From positions 30,897,986 through 30,961,985 of the forward strand of contig CM074196.1 of NCBI GenBank assembly GCA_037179385.1: a stretch of DNA of 64,000 nucleotides, given 5' to 3'. Both the position numbers and the translations under genes were made by a program. The notes under the pieces were generated by a model. It made no database searches and was not told the DNA's origin. It saw only the letters and a program-made list of their open reading frames with translations. Source of the DNA: Holothuria scabra. Taxonomy: Eukaryota > Echinodermata > Holothuroidea > Aspidochirotida > Holothuriidae. How positions within the stretch are numbered: position 1 is the stretch's first letter; each line of letters begins with the position of its first letter. Of the stretch, positions 12,441 to 26,103 are shown piece after piece.

Positions 12441-15400
12441 CTGAAAGGATGATAACATAGAAGAAAATAAGGTTACTAATGCATTAAATAATATTTAATA
12501 GCAAAAATTCCTGACAAAACTTCTGGCTAACAATTTAACACAGGCCTCAAAGCTTAAATTTAATTTTCATTTTCTATGTCTACTCTCACTGCATTTTACT
12601 TTCTTAAGTTAAAGCCCTCCTCTGAAAAATTCGATTACACTATTTAAAAAGAAAGCACTTGTTGGTAAATATGGACATGAAGTGATGGGACACAGATTCA
12701 CAAAATGGTGCAGCTACAAATTCCAAGGGCAGGACTTTTTTCTTTCTCATATGAAAACTTCAAAACATGGACCTATTACAGTTTAGACTCCTGGCTAATA
12801 AAGTTACAATATTTTTCTTGGTTATAGGTTAGTTTGTGGGAATGTTACCTCCCTAGCCTACATTATAATATCCTTGCCTCACCAACACAGGTATACACAG
12901 CAACGGTGTGGCCTATAGGTCTGTGTTATATGTATGTGTACCTACTGCATGTTCAGATAAGAAAGACTCCTAAAATTAAAAATTACGTGAGAAAATATTG
13001 CCACATGCCACAAGAGCCATTCATGATACACAGCTAGGGCCTACCGCACTAATCAAAATTGGGGTGAAGCATTTTCCCTTTAATATTGTCCTAGCCTACT
13101 GCTGGGTTTAGGACACAGTAATTGTAAACCAAGTTAAGGCTATTGAAAACAAATTCCTCTAGTCATTCACCCTTCAAGTTACAAATATCTAACTCCTAAA
13201 CAGCTTCACTTTTGTTTAGAATCTTTCGGTCATTGTCACGACGTCAGGTTATATAAGCCTAACGTTAACACTTTTTTACTGTGTCGGCGGCGAACAACCG
13301 ACAAGCTCCAGGCTTATTAATCTAATTAAAAGTTCGATTCTGTAAAACACATTTTTCTCTAAAAGTAAAAACATTCACATCATTCACCACCATACTATAC
13401 TATTACTTGCTTCGCAAATCAACTAGGGAGGATTTCGAAACAAACGTTTTACCTGTATTAAAAACTTGCTGTCACCGTACAGGAATGCTGTCACCGTACA
13501 GGAATGGCGGCAATTCGTATATACGGCCGGTGTATTACACTATTACAACACAGTACACAGAACTCGTGCATCACCAGCACTAATTTAGACACAAAGTATA
13601 TAGTCAGTAGGGCATACCTCAAAAAAGGCTTTAAAAATGGGATTCCGTGCAACACAAACGGGGATTAACTCAAAATCCGCCCAGTTGTACTTTACAACAT
13701 AAATTTTCATATTTTGATTTTCCCCACGTTTAAAAGTTGCACACTGTTGACTTTATGGACAAAATGGCCGCCATAGTCCAATAGACTACTGTACTGAAGG
13801 AAAAATATATGTTACGAACACATTCAAGCTACAAACAAGCAGATTTTGGTCCAGAATACCTCGCAATCTTTTCTCACTCACACATGACCTATTTCTGCAA
13901 ACACTGACCACTCCCAGGGTCAGGGAAAAGGCATAAACATAAATAGAGGGCGCTACCCAAATTAAAGCAATACAGAGAATAATGTACACAATAGCTCCAG
14001 TGTAAACTATGTTTTCATTCTGACCTTTACCTGGCAGGTCCGTGGAACCACTACAGAAGGGTTTAAACGAATTCAGTAGAATTATGCATGTAAGTCAATG
14101 GTCTCCTGGGGTCAGACCCCCCCTCTCCTTTGCAAAATTTGTGTGTAACAAAAGAATCTTATGTGAAAACTGTGCAATATTTTGTCAAGTCTTTGTTCTG
14201 GCATTTGCACATTTATTTTCCTTTTAGATTTTAAGTTGGTTTCCTCGGGACATGAAAAACCTAAGGTGTCTTGGAGAGTGGTCCTGTGAGAAACCCCCTC
14301 CTAACATTTGCGTATAACATACAACTAGACACCTCAAGTAATTGGGGTGAAAATATGATAATTTCATTAAAATATGTTCACTAATATGGGTAAACTTATT
14401 GTTTTTGCTACTGGTAAGGGGTGTTACTGTAAAGGGTTCAAGGGGGTTAGGGCCCAGAACCCCTCCCCGAATTTGCAAACTGATATAGAATCAGGGGTTC
14501 TCATGCAAGGCAGTGCTAATTTTACAGAATCACAACTTTGCAGAGGAAAACTGCAATATTTTTATGCTCTGATGGGTTTACAGTTACACAGGGAACTTTT
14601 CATTTTGTAATTCGCCAAAGATTTTACATGAAATGGTTGGGTTACATTCTGTTAAAACACTTTTTTCTTCTAGAAGGAAGGTTTAGATTTAAAGGTTATA
14701 AGCACGGAAAGGAACTCAACATATACTTCTCGCTTTCTTTCAACTATCAATCAAAGAAAACAGTGTTTTTTTTTTTTATCATGAGGCAATAATGGAAATT
14801 ATGGGGTCTACCCGTCTGTACAATAAGTATATATGAGCACGAGCCCCCCTTCCCACAAACCATGGCTTGTTGCTAGGAAAATGGTAATGTTAGTCTCTTA
14901 CTAAAACAAAAAGAACTTTAATAGAAACCACAGTTGACCAACCTTTGTTTTAACATCTTTCCCCCTCCCCCAACTCAAATGCACAATACTTATGTACTGT
15001 AATTCCTGCAGTTTTGAAGGGAAGCTTAAAACTACTAATATTCATATTCAAACGAGATGTCTTAGTTTCAGGTTAGTGGGTCAAAGCAGAATGGAATACT
15101 AGCAATGTTGTAAACGTAGGCGTATAGGGTGGAGGGGGGGGGGGGTGGGGGCTGCAGCCCTGTTCCTGCTGGGAAATTACTATTTTCAGACAAAACAGTT
15201 GTATTTTTCTGGCATGGGTGATTAAAATTTTGGGTAAAAGCCTAAAAGGGCTCTACCCCTCCAAATAAATGTGGCCTAGTACACCTATATGGTGGAAAGT
15301 AACGGAAAGAATGTTCTTACAGGTACCAAGGAATGTGGATACATCCCGTAAGTCTTTTATATTCAAGATTTCTGCCCGCAGTCACACACTCTGACAAGAG

Positions 15401-15510
15401 AGTTGCTGTTTAGGCTCCTGCCAAATACACAAGATAGGCGTTAGTATATTTCCACCCCCGTTACAATTCAGCAGCTACAACAGGAAAGGGATATTAAAAA
15501 GGCATAATGA

Positions 15511-15871
15511 CAGTGTTCTCTACTAGCTGTTTTGTTAGGGTGACCTACCCGGACAAAATCTGCAGAGGTTTTTTAGCCGACGGACAAAAAATGTGCCACC
15601 CGGACAAAAAGTTCAGCCACCCAGACAAAAATTATCTATTTGAAATCTCGAAACAGAGAAGACAGCAATCTCAATGTGGACATTGAGCAATGATAACCAC
15701 AAATGTTCCTAGTCATCAGAGAAAAGTATAATTACAAGCATCACTGATTTTAACCAACATTTTCCAAAGAGAGGTGCTCCCTCTCTTTAGACTCCTTGTC
15801 AAGACAGTGATCACTGTTTACCTTCAACCTTTGGAGCACCCGGACAAAATTTCAACCTGTGGAGAACACTG
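15511..15871. mobile_element. Short hAT-like MITE nested in the 8.4-kb element
   Basis: Ends CAGTGTTCTCTAC and GTGGAGAACACTG are inverted with one mismatch. The interior repeats the phrase CACCCGGACAAAA about four times. CAGTG ends are typical of hAT elements, but the flanking 8-mers (CATAATGA and AATTGTCA) do not match, so a target duplication is not supported. Confidence 0.5.
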
Positions 15872-16599
15872 AATTGTCACTTTGACAACTCTCTGGTTAG
15901 TCAGTATATCAACTTACATCACCACCACACGACTGGAATTTAGTAAAATACACAATGTAGCATATACTACACTAGTCCTCACTCAGTCCCTACACACTAA
16001 CCTCCATTGTCACTTGCTCCGTGTATTATTCAGAACGTAGTATAATGGAGCAGTATCATATTAGTATAGGCACTGATTGAGAGCTAATACTACACAGATA
16101 AGACCCCTAGCTTCATTGAAAAGAGGGAGGAGATTGAATTTAAGGACACACGTTCACATGTAAAATGCTGCACTCCTATGTTTTGAAGCCCATGCACAGC
16201 AAACATGCCTGACTGCAATTCTTTAATGACCGCATGTAACTCTGTGTGTTGGTTCAGTTCAAGTTAGCAGTCACCCAATCCATTATTCACACAGTGCACT
16301 TTTGATAATTTAGACAACCCCAGGAACCACATGAAGAATTTTAAATTCTGAGAATAGGGGCAAGGTGGGCCACCCTGTGAGGCAGAGTAGAGCACTGACT
16401 TCAAGTATTGCTGCACCATTGTGGGACTACTACGGTCGCAACACAATTTATTGATTGCACACTCTATGGTCAGGCTAGCATGTTAATTTTCATCCGGCTA
16501 GCCGATTAGTTTACAAATTAAAAATTTTAAAGAGGAACAGATATACGTATCTTCGCTAGTCTGATTCTGTGATGAACGTTTTTTTCCGCTCAATTTTAC

Positions 16600-16903
16600 C
16601 TTTGTCACAAAACCGCCGATAACAATCTCGGTGGTACCCGATGTTTCGTGCAACGGGTACGTGTGAAAACAACTGGAGGCGTTCTTCGATGTTGTCGAAG
16701 TCTAAACACAGACTCGTAGCCGTACTGTCGACAATTTCGGCTTCAGGGCAGTTGAAGTGTTTCCATTGTGCCCTATAACTAACAAACGTTTCCTAAGATG
16801 CTTTTGCGAGTGTTTTAAAGTTCGTTGTTGCACTGGAAACAATGCGCATGGCACAAAACTCCGGATTTTCACCGGGTTCAGCGTTTGGCATGGGGGCTGC
16901 CAT
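16600..16903 (-). pseudogene. Candidate first exon of the 8.4-kb element: Cys/His domain
   Basis: On the minus strand an ATG at 16903 in a good context (ACAAAATGG) opens a frame of 36 codons, stopped by TAG at 16795-16793. The same frame then continues for 64 codons to a donor-like AAAG/GTAAAA at 16600. The second part reads W-K-H-F-N-C-P-E-A-E, then E-E-R-L-Q-L-F and Y-H-R-D-C-Y-R-R-F-C-D-K, resembling the Cys/His N-terminal region of proteins carried by animal DNA transposons. Composition is much more GC-rich than around it. The single stop makes it a pseudogene in this copy. The family is not identified. Confidence 0.5.
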
Positions 16904-17461
16904 TTTGTCGTCTGCCTCTTCTGTGTAACTAGGACGCTACTGCCTTGTCATTGGTCAGTCTCCTCCTCCCCTGATACGTGATTGGCTGGTGACCAAACGA
17001 TCGTAGTAGATTTAAGATGAAACTTTGGCATTGTTTTTGCCTCTTTTTCGTTGCTGCGCACTTTTTTAACTTGGGGAAAAGTCATTTCGTGATGAGAAAA
17101 CTATAATCTTCCTTTCTGGGTTGTTCCCCAGTAATCCCCTTTTGTGTTTCACGAAACAGCAGAAAAAACAGGTTCGCCCGACTAACTAATACAGGAATGT
17201 GCGCACAACAAACTCTTGTTATGATTCTGCAGGTGGGCCGGGCCTGTGTCGACTGTGCGTGGTTTAATTGGTTAATAAGACGTTGTTTTGGTGACGCAAC
17301 GTATCTCGAACACGTCATTGGATGATATGGTCTTCTTCTTTTGTGGGTAGTTATCAGGAGCAGACTTTATTCCGTTTCCTTGAGAAACATTGGGATAACC
17401 CACACTGGGAAACATGGATTCCTCACCGAACGGGTGAAAGGTTTCCTATTTTTTCAGAGTG

Positions 17462-19010
17462 TACACTGGACACATTCCAGGAAACATGTGTTGACAGAAG
17501 TTAGCAAAGCAGCCTTTGTATGAAAATGTTAGGCTACCAATGTGCTCAACAAACACAAGCGGCAACTGTTCAGCAACATATGTCCAACAATTCTGATCGG
17601 TAAATTGTGTGAACGCTCTGATCAATTAAAATCAAATTTGAATCAGCTGATTGACCACCTGATCTTTCTTCCTTAAATTGTGGTTTGCCTTGATCATTAT
17701 ATTTCATAAATGTGTTGGGTTATGAGTCAAAAAGGAGCAAAAAGGATATTTTTGACACTTTCCGTTGCAGACAATAAGCGATTTTGGTAATTCATCATCC
17801 AAATCGTCGGGATAAACAAACCAATCCCGCGCCTACAACACGTATTCCCAGATTTGAATTAACACGCAAATTTCCTGAAATCCGTCTTTCTTTCATGACA
17901 CGAGGAGGAATATTAAGCGGATTTTGTAAAGTGAATTGCGTCTATGTTCCCTTTTTGGTGTAAAATTTGCATTTCAATCCACCCTTTTGTGTGGGTTATT
18001 GTCGCAGGGAGTTATTCAAGAAAGGACCCAACCAGTGGCCCCCAGGCGGTCTCCTTGACCTATCACTATTTTCGCATTTTCCTTCGTTATCATGACTTGG
18101 TTAGGGACTGTGTTTCATTGGAAAAACCTCCTTCATGCATCCCCGTAGGGGAACTTTAGCCGTCTCGCCTGAAAAGCACTCGAGCCAAAATGAATGTAAA
18201 AAGCAAAATACGTAGTTCTAAAAAGGTGGAAAACCGGAAAACATTTTTGGAATTCCATTTCGCTTCGCAACCCCGACCCCGTTAAATCCTTCCCATATTT
18301 TACTTGCAAACCCCAGTCTCATCGTGGCGAGGGAAATCCAAAAAATAAAATAAAAAAATAAAAAATAAATAGAGGGGGTAAATGAAAAGGTCAAACTGAA
18401 CGGTGTTGATGTAACTAGTGTTGAGGCTTGCACGGACGTGAAACGGTTTTGTTGTCGTTTCATTTAACAACAAGTGCAAATATTGTTGCAGATTCGCCCA
18501 AAACACATCTTCTCCTTGCTGGACACTTAATGTTCCTTCCAAAATCATGCTATCCCGATCATTTTACTTGCGTTGCAGCATGTGTCTATTGTACACAGGG
18601 TCAAACTTTTGTTTCCAGTTGTGTCGGCAAAATGTGTCCACGTATGGGTCTGGCGATTTGTCTAGTGTATGCAAACCCATGGTATATGTATTTGCCACAT
18701 CAGAAAGAGCGATACGTAGTTTTTGGTGGTTAAATACCATTTGGGATCGCCAGAGGTAAAACACCAAAAACCTTGTAAACGCGAAATCTCAAGATAAGAA
18801 TTACCAACCTTTTCATATTTGATGTATAGATTTGCCATATTGAGTGAAAGAATCCTTCTTTGTTGGTAGAGATTATCAAAGGTCATGTGAGTTCACCTTA
18901 GGTAAACGTAAGAAAACTTCGTCAATGGCTTGTTAACACAATATCCCAAGATAAAAAAAATTGCTTGAATTTCATGTATTGATTTGTCATGTTAAGAGAT
19001 AAAACCCCTA
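17462..19010 (+). other. Intron sequence shared with copy 2, no gene seen
   Basis: Aligns with 51908-53530. Several frames of 60-100 codons at 17322-18886 lie on both strands and are not preserved between the copies. The last 300 bp is diverged 145-bp-type repeat text with TCAAAGGTCA near 18875. Confidence 0.65.
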
Positions 19011-20043
19011 GGGTAGAGGCGCCAGTATTCAACCCCCTAAGATAGAATTCCATATTTTTCAGTGAAGTAAGGCTCCATCCCACATGAAATTATCCCAAAG
19101 ATGAAAAGAACTTCTCAGCTTTATTGTCATCCACCTTTGTGTAACTGATTTGCGGATAGATACCTTTTGGAGATATTTGTATGCGAGAATTAGAGGAATT
19201 TCTGTGAAAATAGCTATTCTTAAAGGTTCATGTAAAGCAAGATGGTTAAAATCAAAGGAACGTAATTTTCTGTCATCCATTTAAAAATGACTGGTTTAAA
19301 AATAATGAAATGTCAAGGCTGATATTTCATCATTATAGCAATTTATAAACAAACTTTAAGACCGTCGTGAAATTACGGAAAATTTGAACGGAGATTGAAA
19401 AGGGGTGAATACTGGTCACGAAATCTTTATCTGCTACCAATATTCAACCCCCAGGTACATTTGTGGAACCAAAGATGTTGTGAATAAAGTCCATTAGGAT
19501 TTTCTGGTCATTTCTCAAAGAAGTCACTAATGTTAAGTCATTTAGCAAAGTTCAGTAAAAATATTCTTGGTCTTTTAGAAAATACTATAGAATCAATAAT
19601 TTGCACTGAAATGTGTGTTATTTGCCCCTGTGACCTAATAAAACAAACGTACATAACAGCCAGGTGAAATTTCCCTCTAAACTGTTGTTCAAGAATCAAA
19701 TACTGAACAAAAGCAAGGAAGGTAATTTATATTTCCTTCCTATTAACATTTTATCTGAATTGGACTTAATTAAATATTTTTTGGTGGTATAATGGTCGCG
19801 GGGTTGAATACTGGTCCCCCAAATTGAATACTAGTGACAGGGGGTTGAATACTGGGTAGACAAATCCAAACTTTTAAGGTGAGCTATTCCTGAAGGAAAA
19901 GACTAAATCCAATATTTTTTGATGGTAATATGTTAGCCATCATAATATCTAACAAAAACATTTTGAGCCATATGATTCCACTTTACATGGAAGGAAAAAT
20001 TTCAAGAAGTTCCTTAAAGTGCTGTATACTGGTACCTCTACCT
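19011..20043. mobile_element. TA-flanked element with GGTAGAGG ends, 1.0 kb
   Basis: TA lies on both sides (19009-19010, 20044-20045). Ends are GGGTAGAGGCGCCAGTATTC and the complement of AGGTAGAGGTACCAGTATAC. The phrase TTGAATACTGG or its complement recurs near both ends and internally (19028, 19402, 19437, 19803, 19846). Copy 2 has uninterrupted text at the corresponding point near 53535. No coding capacity. Probably a Tc1/mariner-type or related MITE. Confidence 0.7.
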
Positions 20044-20366
20044 TAATGGTTTTGGAAAAGATCGTAGGTCATTTGAGGTCGCAAGAGGTTAAACTGTGAA
20101 GATCTCTTGTATGGCTTGTAAATACGATATCTCAAGATCAGAATGATGGACTCTTTTCTAATTTGATTAATACATTTCAAATTCGTGATAGGAAAACCCT
20201 ATTGTTTTTGGAGGTAATCAAGTCGTTTGAGGTTACGTACCAGAGGTAATGGTTTGTAAACAGGATTAGAGGCACAATCTAACTGTTGTCAAATCACAAT
20301 GGGTCAACATGTCATCGGACACAACCAGGGGTCAACAAAATTCGAATTATTAACACGATATATTAA

Positions 20367-20619
20367 CCCTTTACCGTTGTTTGGGTCCTTTTGGACCCAT
20401 GCGGAGAGCTCGGCTGTCACACATCTTTACTGTTTCACGCGGAGCTCGAAACTGCGAGTAGCTACCCGAAAATTCGGCCACAACAGCGAGAGAGAGACAA
20501 TAGTTTAAGGTCACGGAGTCAATGGCCTACGGAAGCCGATGCGGAGCGGGCTACGTCCGCCTTTCCGCCCACTCCCGATCCGCGCAAATATGCCCCGATC
20601 GGAGCACAACGGTAAAGGG
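20367..20619. mobile_element. TTAA-flanked MITE, family B, first copy
   Basis: 253 bp between TTAA sites (20363-20366, 20620-20623) with ends CCCTTTACCGTTGT and ACAACGGTAAAGGG. CCC-starting ends plus TTAA are piggyBac hallmarks. The paralogous site near 53876 reads ATATATTCAGGTAAC without the element. A second, nearly identical copy is at 50932-51180. The interior is strikingly GC-rich and CpG-rich compared with surroundings. Confidence 0.88.
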
Positions 20620-20770
20620 TTAAGGTAACAAACTTACACTGATTTCATTGTTAAGATGTGGATACATTATGGGAAGAGAGAGCGAGAGAGAACATTATTG
20701 TTTTTGGTAGAGGCCCGAAGCTCGTCTGCGATCACTGGTGGATCAAATAGTCAAATCCAGGAGAAGTGTG

Positions 20771-23700
20771 TATAGACCAGGCGGAGAAGGGGAAGGGGGG
20801 GGGGGTATCGTCACCCGATAGCGAAATTTATGAGACCAAGTGGATCTGGTCAAATTTCGGTTGCTGATTCCGAAAATCGAGGGTTTACGGGCCATATCCG
20901 GGCTTTTCTGCGCCATTTTGACGTTTAAGTTCAAAGGGCGCCCTCTATTTATCAAAAATCTCGTTTTCTCTATATATTTTCTGTCCAGTCATAAACTTGG
21001 TTCTTATATTCTGTAAATATAATGTCAACTGATAAATACGGGGAAATATAAGTAGTCATATTAATATGCTAATTAAATAAGGTTAAAGGTCAAGTTATTA
21101 TGTTAGCGGAGAAATAGGCCGAGGGTTTGAGTCATGGGAAATTACATCAAAATAGACCTGTCTTACACCCTACAAACACAATAGATACTCATTTTAGAGC
21201 AAGCGGCAGGGTTGGCACTATCTGACTACCCCCTGCCTCTCCACCTGGGAACGATGGACCCTTTTTGAAGAATTAAATTGTATAAGTGCAATACCGACAA
21301 CTAGGGTTGTGTTGGTCATCGCAAGATCGTGGTTTGTAAGTTGACTTCTCTCTCCAGTTATTAATTATATACACTATATACCATTGTAGTTATGGGGAAC
21401 AAATATAGTACGTGTTGTCCAATCAAGGCTGGACATAAATTGCATGAAATCATTTTGGAGAGAACATTTAAAGTAATTTCATTTGCCGAGTCTTAATTGG
21501 CACGTTTCGAAGAATCGGTCCCCACTCTGTGGCATAGGGAGGAATATGTGCATTCACATGGATGTGCACGAAGGCGTGATCGAGGGAATAGCTCAACTGC
21601 CTGTGGGCTTAGCATAGGCTCAGGAGCGAATTTTTAAGTGCGCGACTATTCATTTAGATGGGTCATTTGCTAGGATAATGTTACCTGGAGCCGGAAGTTC
21701 GGATTTACTTGGGAAATCTCGACCCCTTGTGCGACAAATGATATTACCACCTCGGATAGCATTGTAACGGGAAATATATGAAAAAAAAAATAAATATAAA
21801 AATTCGCAAGATATATGCTTTCAAATTATAACATGTGCAATTTATGTCATAGCCTTCAATTTGTTATCCGCCTCACTAAAGTCCCCCATGGAAAAATCCA
21901 ACTGCCATCTGTTCCCCCTTTTTAGTCAAATTCAAGCGACACAAGTGACATTTTGAAGGAGACTAAAATGCCCTTGGCAGAAATTTGGGCATACGTGTAT
22001 GGAGGGGGAGAGGGCTATAGACAGGTCTCGAACATCTTCCCACCTACGTTGCCTGCTCAATCGGCAGATTTGGAGAAGACTTGAACGAAAGGGAGGGAAG
22101 TGGAGTGGAGATCACCCATGCATTTTTATGCAATTCTACCCCAAAAGCCTAGGTAAGTAATGCGTCAATAATGTTGGTTTTTAAGGTGCAATTGTGATAG
22201 AATATCTCATGGATTTATTTCAAAGGTCAGTCTTATGCACTCTTAAAAAGTTGGTTAAAAACATTCACCAACACTGGTCACGTATGTCAAATACCTGAAA
22301 TTGGTTAAAGTTTACCCAATAATTGTTGATTAATGGGTTATCCAAGATGTTTTTTACCACTTAATTGGGTAACCAGCCTGTGTGGTAACCAAATAAATTA
22401 CAAATATTGGGGAAAACTTAACCAATTTCAGGTATTTGACATACGTGACCAGTGTTGGTGAATGTTTTTAACCAACTTTCTAAGAGTGTGTGTATTTCAT
22501 ATGACGCATAGGAGTTTGAGACGAGTTCCAGAAAAAACCGTAATTTAGTGAACAAATTCCAAATTTTGGGTAGCGAAAAGTAAGTTATGGTCAGAAGTCC
22601 ATCAGAGTAAACTTGAAGCCAAAGTTGAAGAAGTAGCCTATGAAACATGTTTACATCAATCTTTAAATGCTTGACATATTAATTTCCTACCCAAACATGA
22701 GATGATGGAGTAAAAGTTCATTTGACCTTTCTTTCAGTGACCAAACAGAATACTTGGCTTTCATGGAACAATGGCAGAAAGTACCACAAGGGCCAAGCAA
22801 ACTGCAAAAGTGATTGATACTTAGCTAAACGTGGCAGTTTGTATACATACATTATATATATTTCCCGGAACAAGGCTATCCGAAGTAGTAATCACTGTCC
22901 CACAAGGGATCGAGGTTTCCCAAGTAAATTCGAACTTCCGGCCCCAGGTAACACCACCCCTGAAAATGAGCCACTTAGATGAATAGCCGCGCACTTAAAA
23001 ATTCTCTCTTGAGCCTATTCTGAACCCACGTACCGGGCAGTTGAGCAATTCCTCGATTACACATTCATACAGATCCACTGTGAATGGCACTTTTATGCAC
23101 ATATTCCTCTCTATGCCATAGAGCGGGAACCGATTCTGAGAACCGTGCCGACTAAGGCTCGGTAAATGAAATCGCTTTAATGTTCTCTCCGAAAGATGTC
23201 ATAGAATATATGTCAAGGATTGATTGGACAACCACATCGAAAGTTTTTTACAAAAACGATCATTTGCTCTTTTTATACCAAAATTTCTAATTATGCTTCG
23301 AAATGATATGTCTAGGTGAAAGCAACCTATGAAACACCAATTTTCATTCGAAATACATGATTTTTGACGATTTCAAAATTTTGTGATGTCATAATTTTGG
23401 GGAATTTCCCCCAAATAAAGCGTCATTTTATGTCACACAAACGCAAAAAATTGTATGTTTCGTATATGATTAATAACTGGAGAAAGAAGTCAACTTACAC
23501 TTAACCACGATCGTGCGATGACCAACACAACCCTAGTTGTCGGCATTACACTTATGCAACTTAAGTCCTCAAAGGGGGTCCATTGTTCCCAGATGAGGAA
23601 GAGGGAGGGGTCGTCAGATAGCGCCACCCCCGTCGCTTGCTCTAAAATGAGTATCTATGGTGTCTGTAGGGTGTAAGGCAGGTCTATTTTGATGTAATTT

Positions 23701-24058
23701 CCCATGACTCAAACCCTCGGCCTATTTCTCCGCTAACATTATAACTTGACCTTTAACCTAATCTAATTAGCATATTAATATGAATACTAATATTTCCCCG
23801 TATTTATCAGTTGACATTATATTTACAGAATATAAGAACCAAATCTCACATCAGTAATTGACTGGACGGTAAATATATGGAGAAAACGAGATTTTCGATA
23901 AATAGAGGGCCCCCTTGAACTTTAAACGTCAAAATGGCGCAGAAAAGCCCTGATATGGCCCGTATACCCTTGATTTTCGGAATCAGCGACCGAAATTTGA
24001 CCAAATCCAAATTTCGCTTTCGGGTGACGATACCCCCTTCTCCGCCTGGTCTAGTATA
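20771..24058. mobile_element. 3.3-kb foldback element with about 1-kb inverted arms
   Basis: Left arm about 20771-21785 is the inverted partner of right arm about 22845-24058. Both ends carry ACCAGGCGGAGAAGG. Matching landmarks are the GTGTTGGTCATCGCA block at 21310 and its complement near 23515, and the GGAAGTTCGGATTTACTTGG block at 21701 and its complement near 22923. The right arm has some 200 bp extra (about 23240-23450). Copy 2 lacks the whole block near 54010-54040. No transposase frame. Confidence 0.78.
22238..22488. mobile_element. Palindromic CACTCTTAAAAA MITE in the foldback loop
   Basis: 251 bp with inverted ends about 70 bp long, starting CACTCTTAAAAAGTTGG and ending with its near-complement CCAACTTTCTAAGAGTG. 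Flanked by TG on both sides (22236-22237, 22489-22490). Ends resemble those of the 8.4-kb CACTG element, so the two may belong to one superfamily. Confidence 0.8.
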
Positions 24059-26103
24059 GATGGGTATAGATTTATACACTTAAATATTTTGTATACGGAT
24101 GCATTATGGATCAAGTAAAACACTATTATGCAGAGAGTTAAGATCCTCTTGAGTCACCATAAAGAATTAGCCAAACGTCTAACAATGTCCAACATCGTCA
24201 TTTGCGGTCACCAGAGGTCAAGAAGTAAATTTCCTAAAGATTTTCATCTTGAGTCCCTATAAGTCAAAATCTTGAATTTCCAAAATTTCCCAAGTTCGCC
24301 GTCTGCGATCGCTGGAAGTTAGGATGCAAACTCATAGGTGGGTGGGTATAGGGTCAAGGGGTACCTGACCCCCAATAATTTTTTTATTAGATTTTTGGGC
24401 ATACCCCACCTTAACCGAATGTTGCAAAATAAACTTTTCAAAAGTAATGGAACAAATTTTAGTTGCTTTTATTACTTTTCGGCTATTCTTTAGCTCAATT
24501 ATTACTTTTCAGGGTGCAAAAGTTCCAAAGCTAAGGGGTGCTTTGCCCCCTGGACCCCCTCATGAACGATAACGTGTACGAGAGTTTATTTTCGCCCTTC
24601 AAACAGTTGAAACAAAACCTTTTGCAAGCTATATTTCTTTTCCATATTATCTTTCTTATTCTCAAATCAGGACCTTTTAAACATACTGAGCGAGGGGCAT
24701 GTCCCCAGTCGCTTTATTGGCCTCAATGATACACATTTGCCCCAGTAATAATGTCCCATTTAGGATTATAAGTTATACCCATGCAAAGGTACTTTTTTGC
24801 TCCCATTAAGTCCCCTAAAAAGCATAAAATTGTTAGAGTTTCCGGGGCCGTGATGCGGGCCCCTGGACCCCACGCATATTGCCTTGGGATTTTATGTAGA
24901 ACTTCCTATTGATTAAATACCCCTAACACTTTGGATCTCTTACAATGCCCTGTCTCAAATGATCAATCACCTGTTCAATTTTGAGTGTCTTCAACATTTT
25001 GGCTTTGCCCCCTAAAATTTCTGCAAAGTATGTTTCTCCTTAATCAAATGCCATTGTAGTTCCCGATTCCATTCTCGTCCCTTACCTCACCCCACTCCTG
25101 AATTAAAATCATAGCAGTGGCGTAGCCAGGGATGGGGGCCTGGGGGACTAGGTCCCCAGATTTTCTTCAGGTCTCCCCAGATTTTTTGCGTCCTGATAAA
25201 GTAATTGAGAAAAATAAAATGTTTGAACGGAAATAAACAAGGCAATCATACACTGAAGATCATTCTTGCAAGACCATTGCTATACTTAATTATACATAAA
25301 ATATACCGTTAGGGTAAGGTACTGCCTTCGAATAATTCTTCCCTTCCATCCTTAACAAGTAGGCCTATGCCGTGCCCCACTCTTGCCCATGACAAGTGCC
25401 ACTGTAGAACGATTTTTTCGACAAGTTCTCTTTTTACTAGTGGACACTGACATATGCATCGGGGCGGGCTTGTAAAATGTCCACAAGGTCCGGATTTCAT
25501 GTGTTTCCCACATGATCCATACTTCTGCTTTGCGGTTTAAATATTTTGAGAGATTTACCCGTAGTATTTTTATTTTAACTACGTAATGTACCGATAACTA
25601 AGCAAATACTGAACCATTTTGCATCTAAACACCACTGAAAACCGGAAAACGTTTCTTTGGCAGTATGTATGTCACTTGTAAAATCTCTACAAAGACTAAA
25701 AATGAGCATTTTGAAATTTTTCATGCTCCCCAAAAGGGAAAATCCTAAAACGTAGGCCTATAATCAGTTCAAAAGTTTTGCCATTTTGCAACTAGGAAAT
25801 CTAACGCAAAGAAATTTTTTCAGAGTGGGACACAACGACTTTTGGTTTCAACTATTAAAACTGAAACCCATTTAAATATTGCCGTATTTGCGATCTACGT
25901 CCTCCTGAAGTTTAGAGTTTTTCCCAAAGGAAAGAAAGATACCGGTTCCCTGTGGTCTCATCCCCCAGGCCACAGGTCAGAAATGCCCTATTTTGGGGTC
26001 CCTTAAAAGTGTATGTTTTACCATTTTTCATAGATTGAGTTTTTCAGTGGCGTAATCAGACCTGACAGTCCGGAGGGAATAGTATAGAGGTTTCCCGATT
26101 TTT

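Larger units (their letters stand above)
9063..17461 (-). mobile_element. 8.4-kb CACTG-ended DNA transposon, degenerate
   Basis: Ends are CACTGTAAAAAATA (left) and the complement of CACTCTGAAAAAATA (right), each flanked by TA (9061-9062, 17462-17463). Copy 2 keeps the unoccupied site, GTGTACACTGG near 51905, with one TA. The first 350 bp hold repeated GGGAAAC/TTTCCC motifs in both orientations, and the last 120 bp hold the same, like subterminal repeats of EnSpm/CACTA elements. Coding sense appears to be minus (exon at 16600-16903). No long transposase frame survives. EnSpm-like is my best class guess; other TA-targeting classes are possible. Confidence 0.65.

Noticed and set aside
16264..16446. 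60-codon minus-strand frame near the candidate first exon of the 8.4-kb element
   Set aside because: No clear acceptor, donor or family resemblance; insufficient to call an exon.
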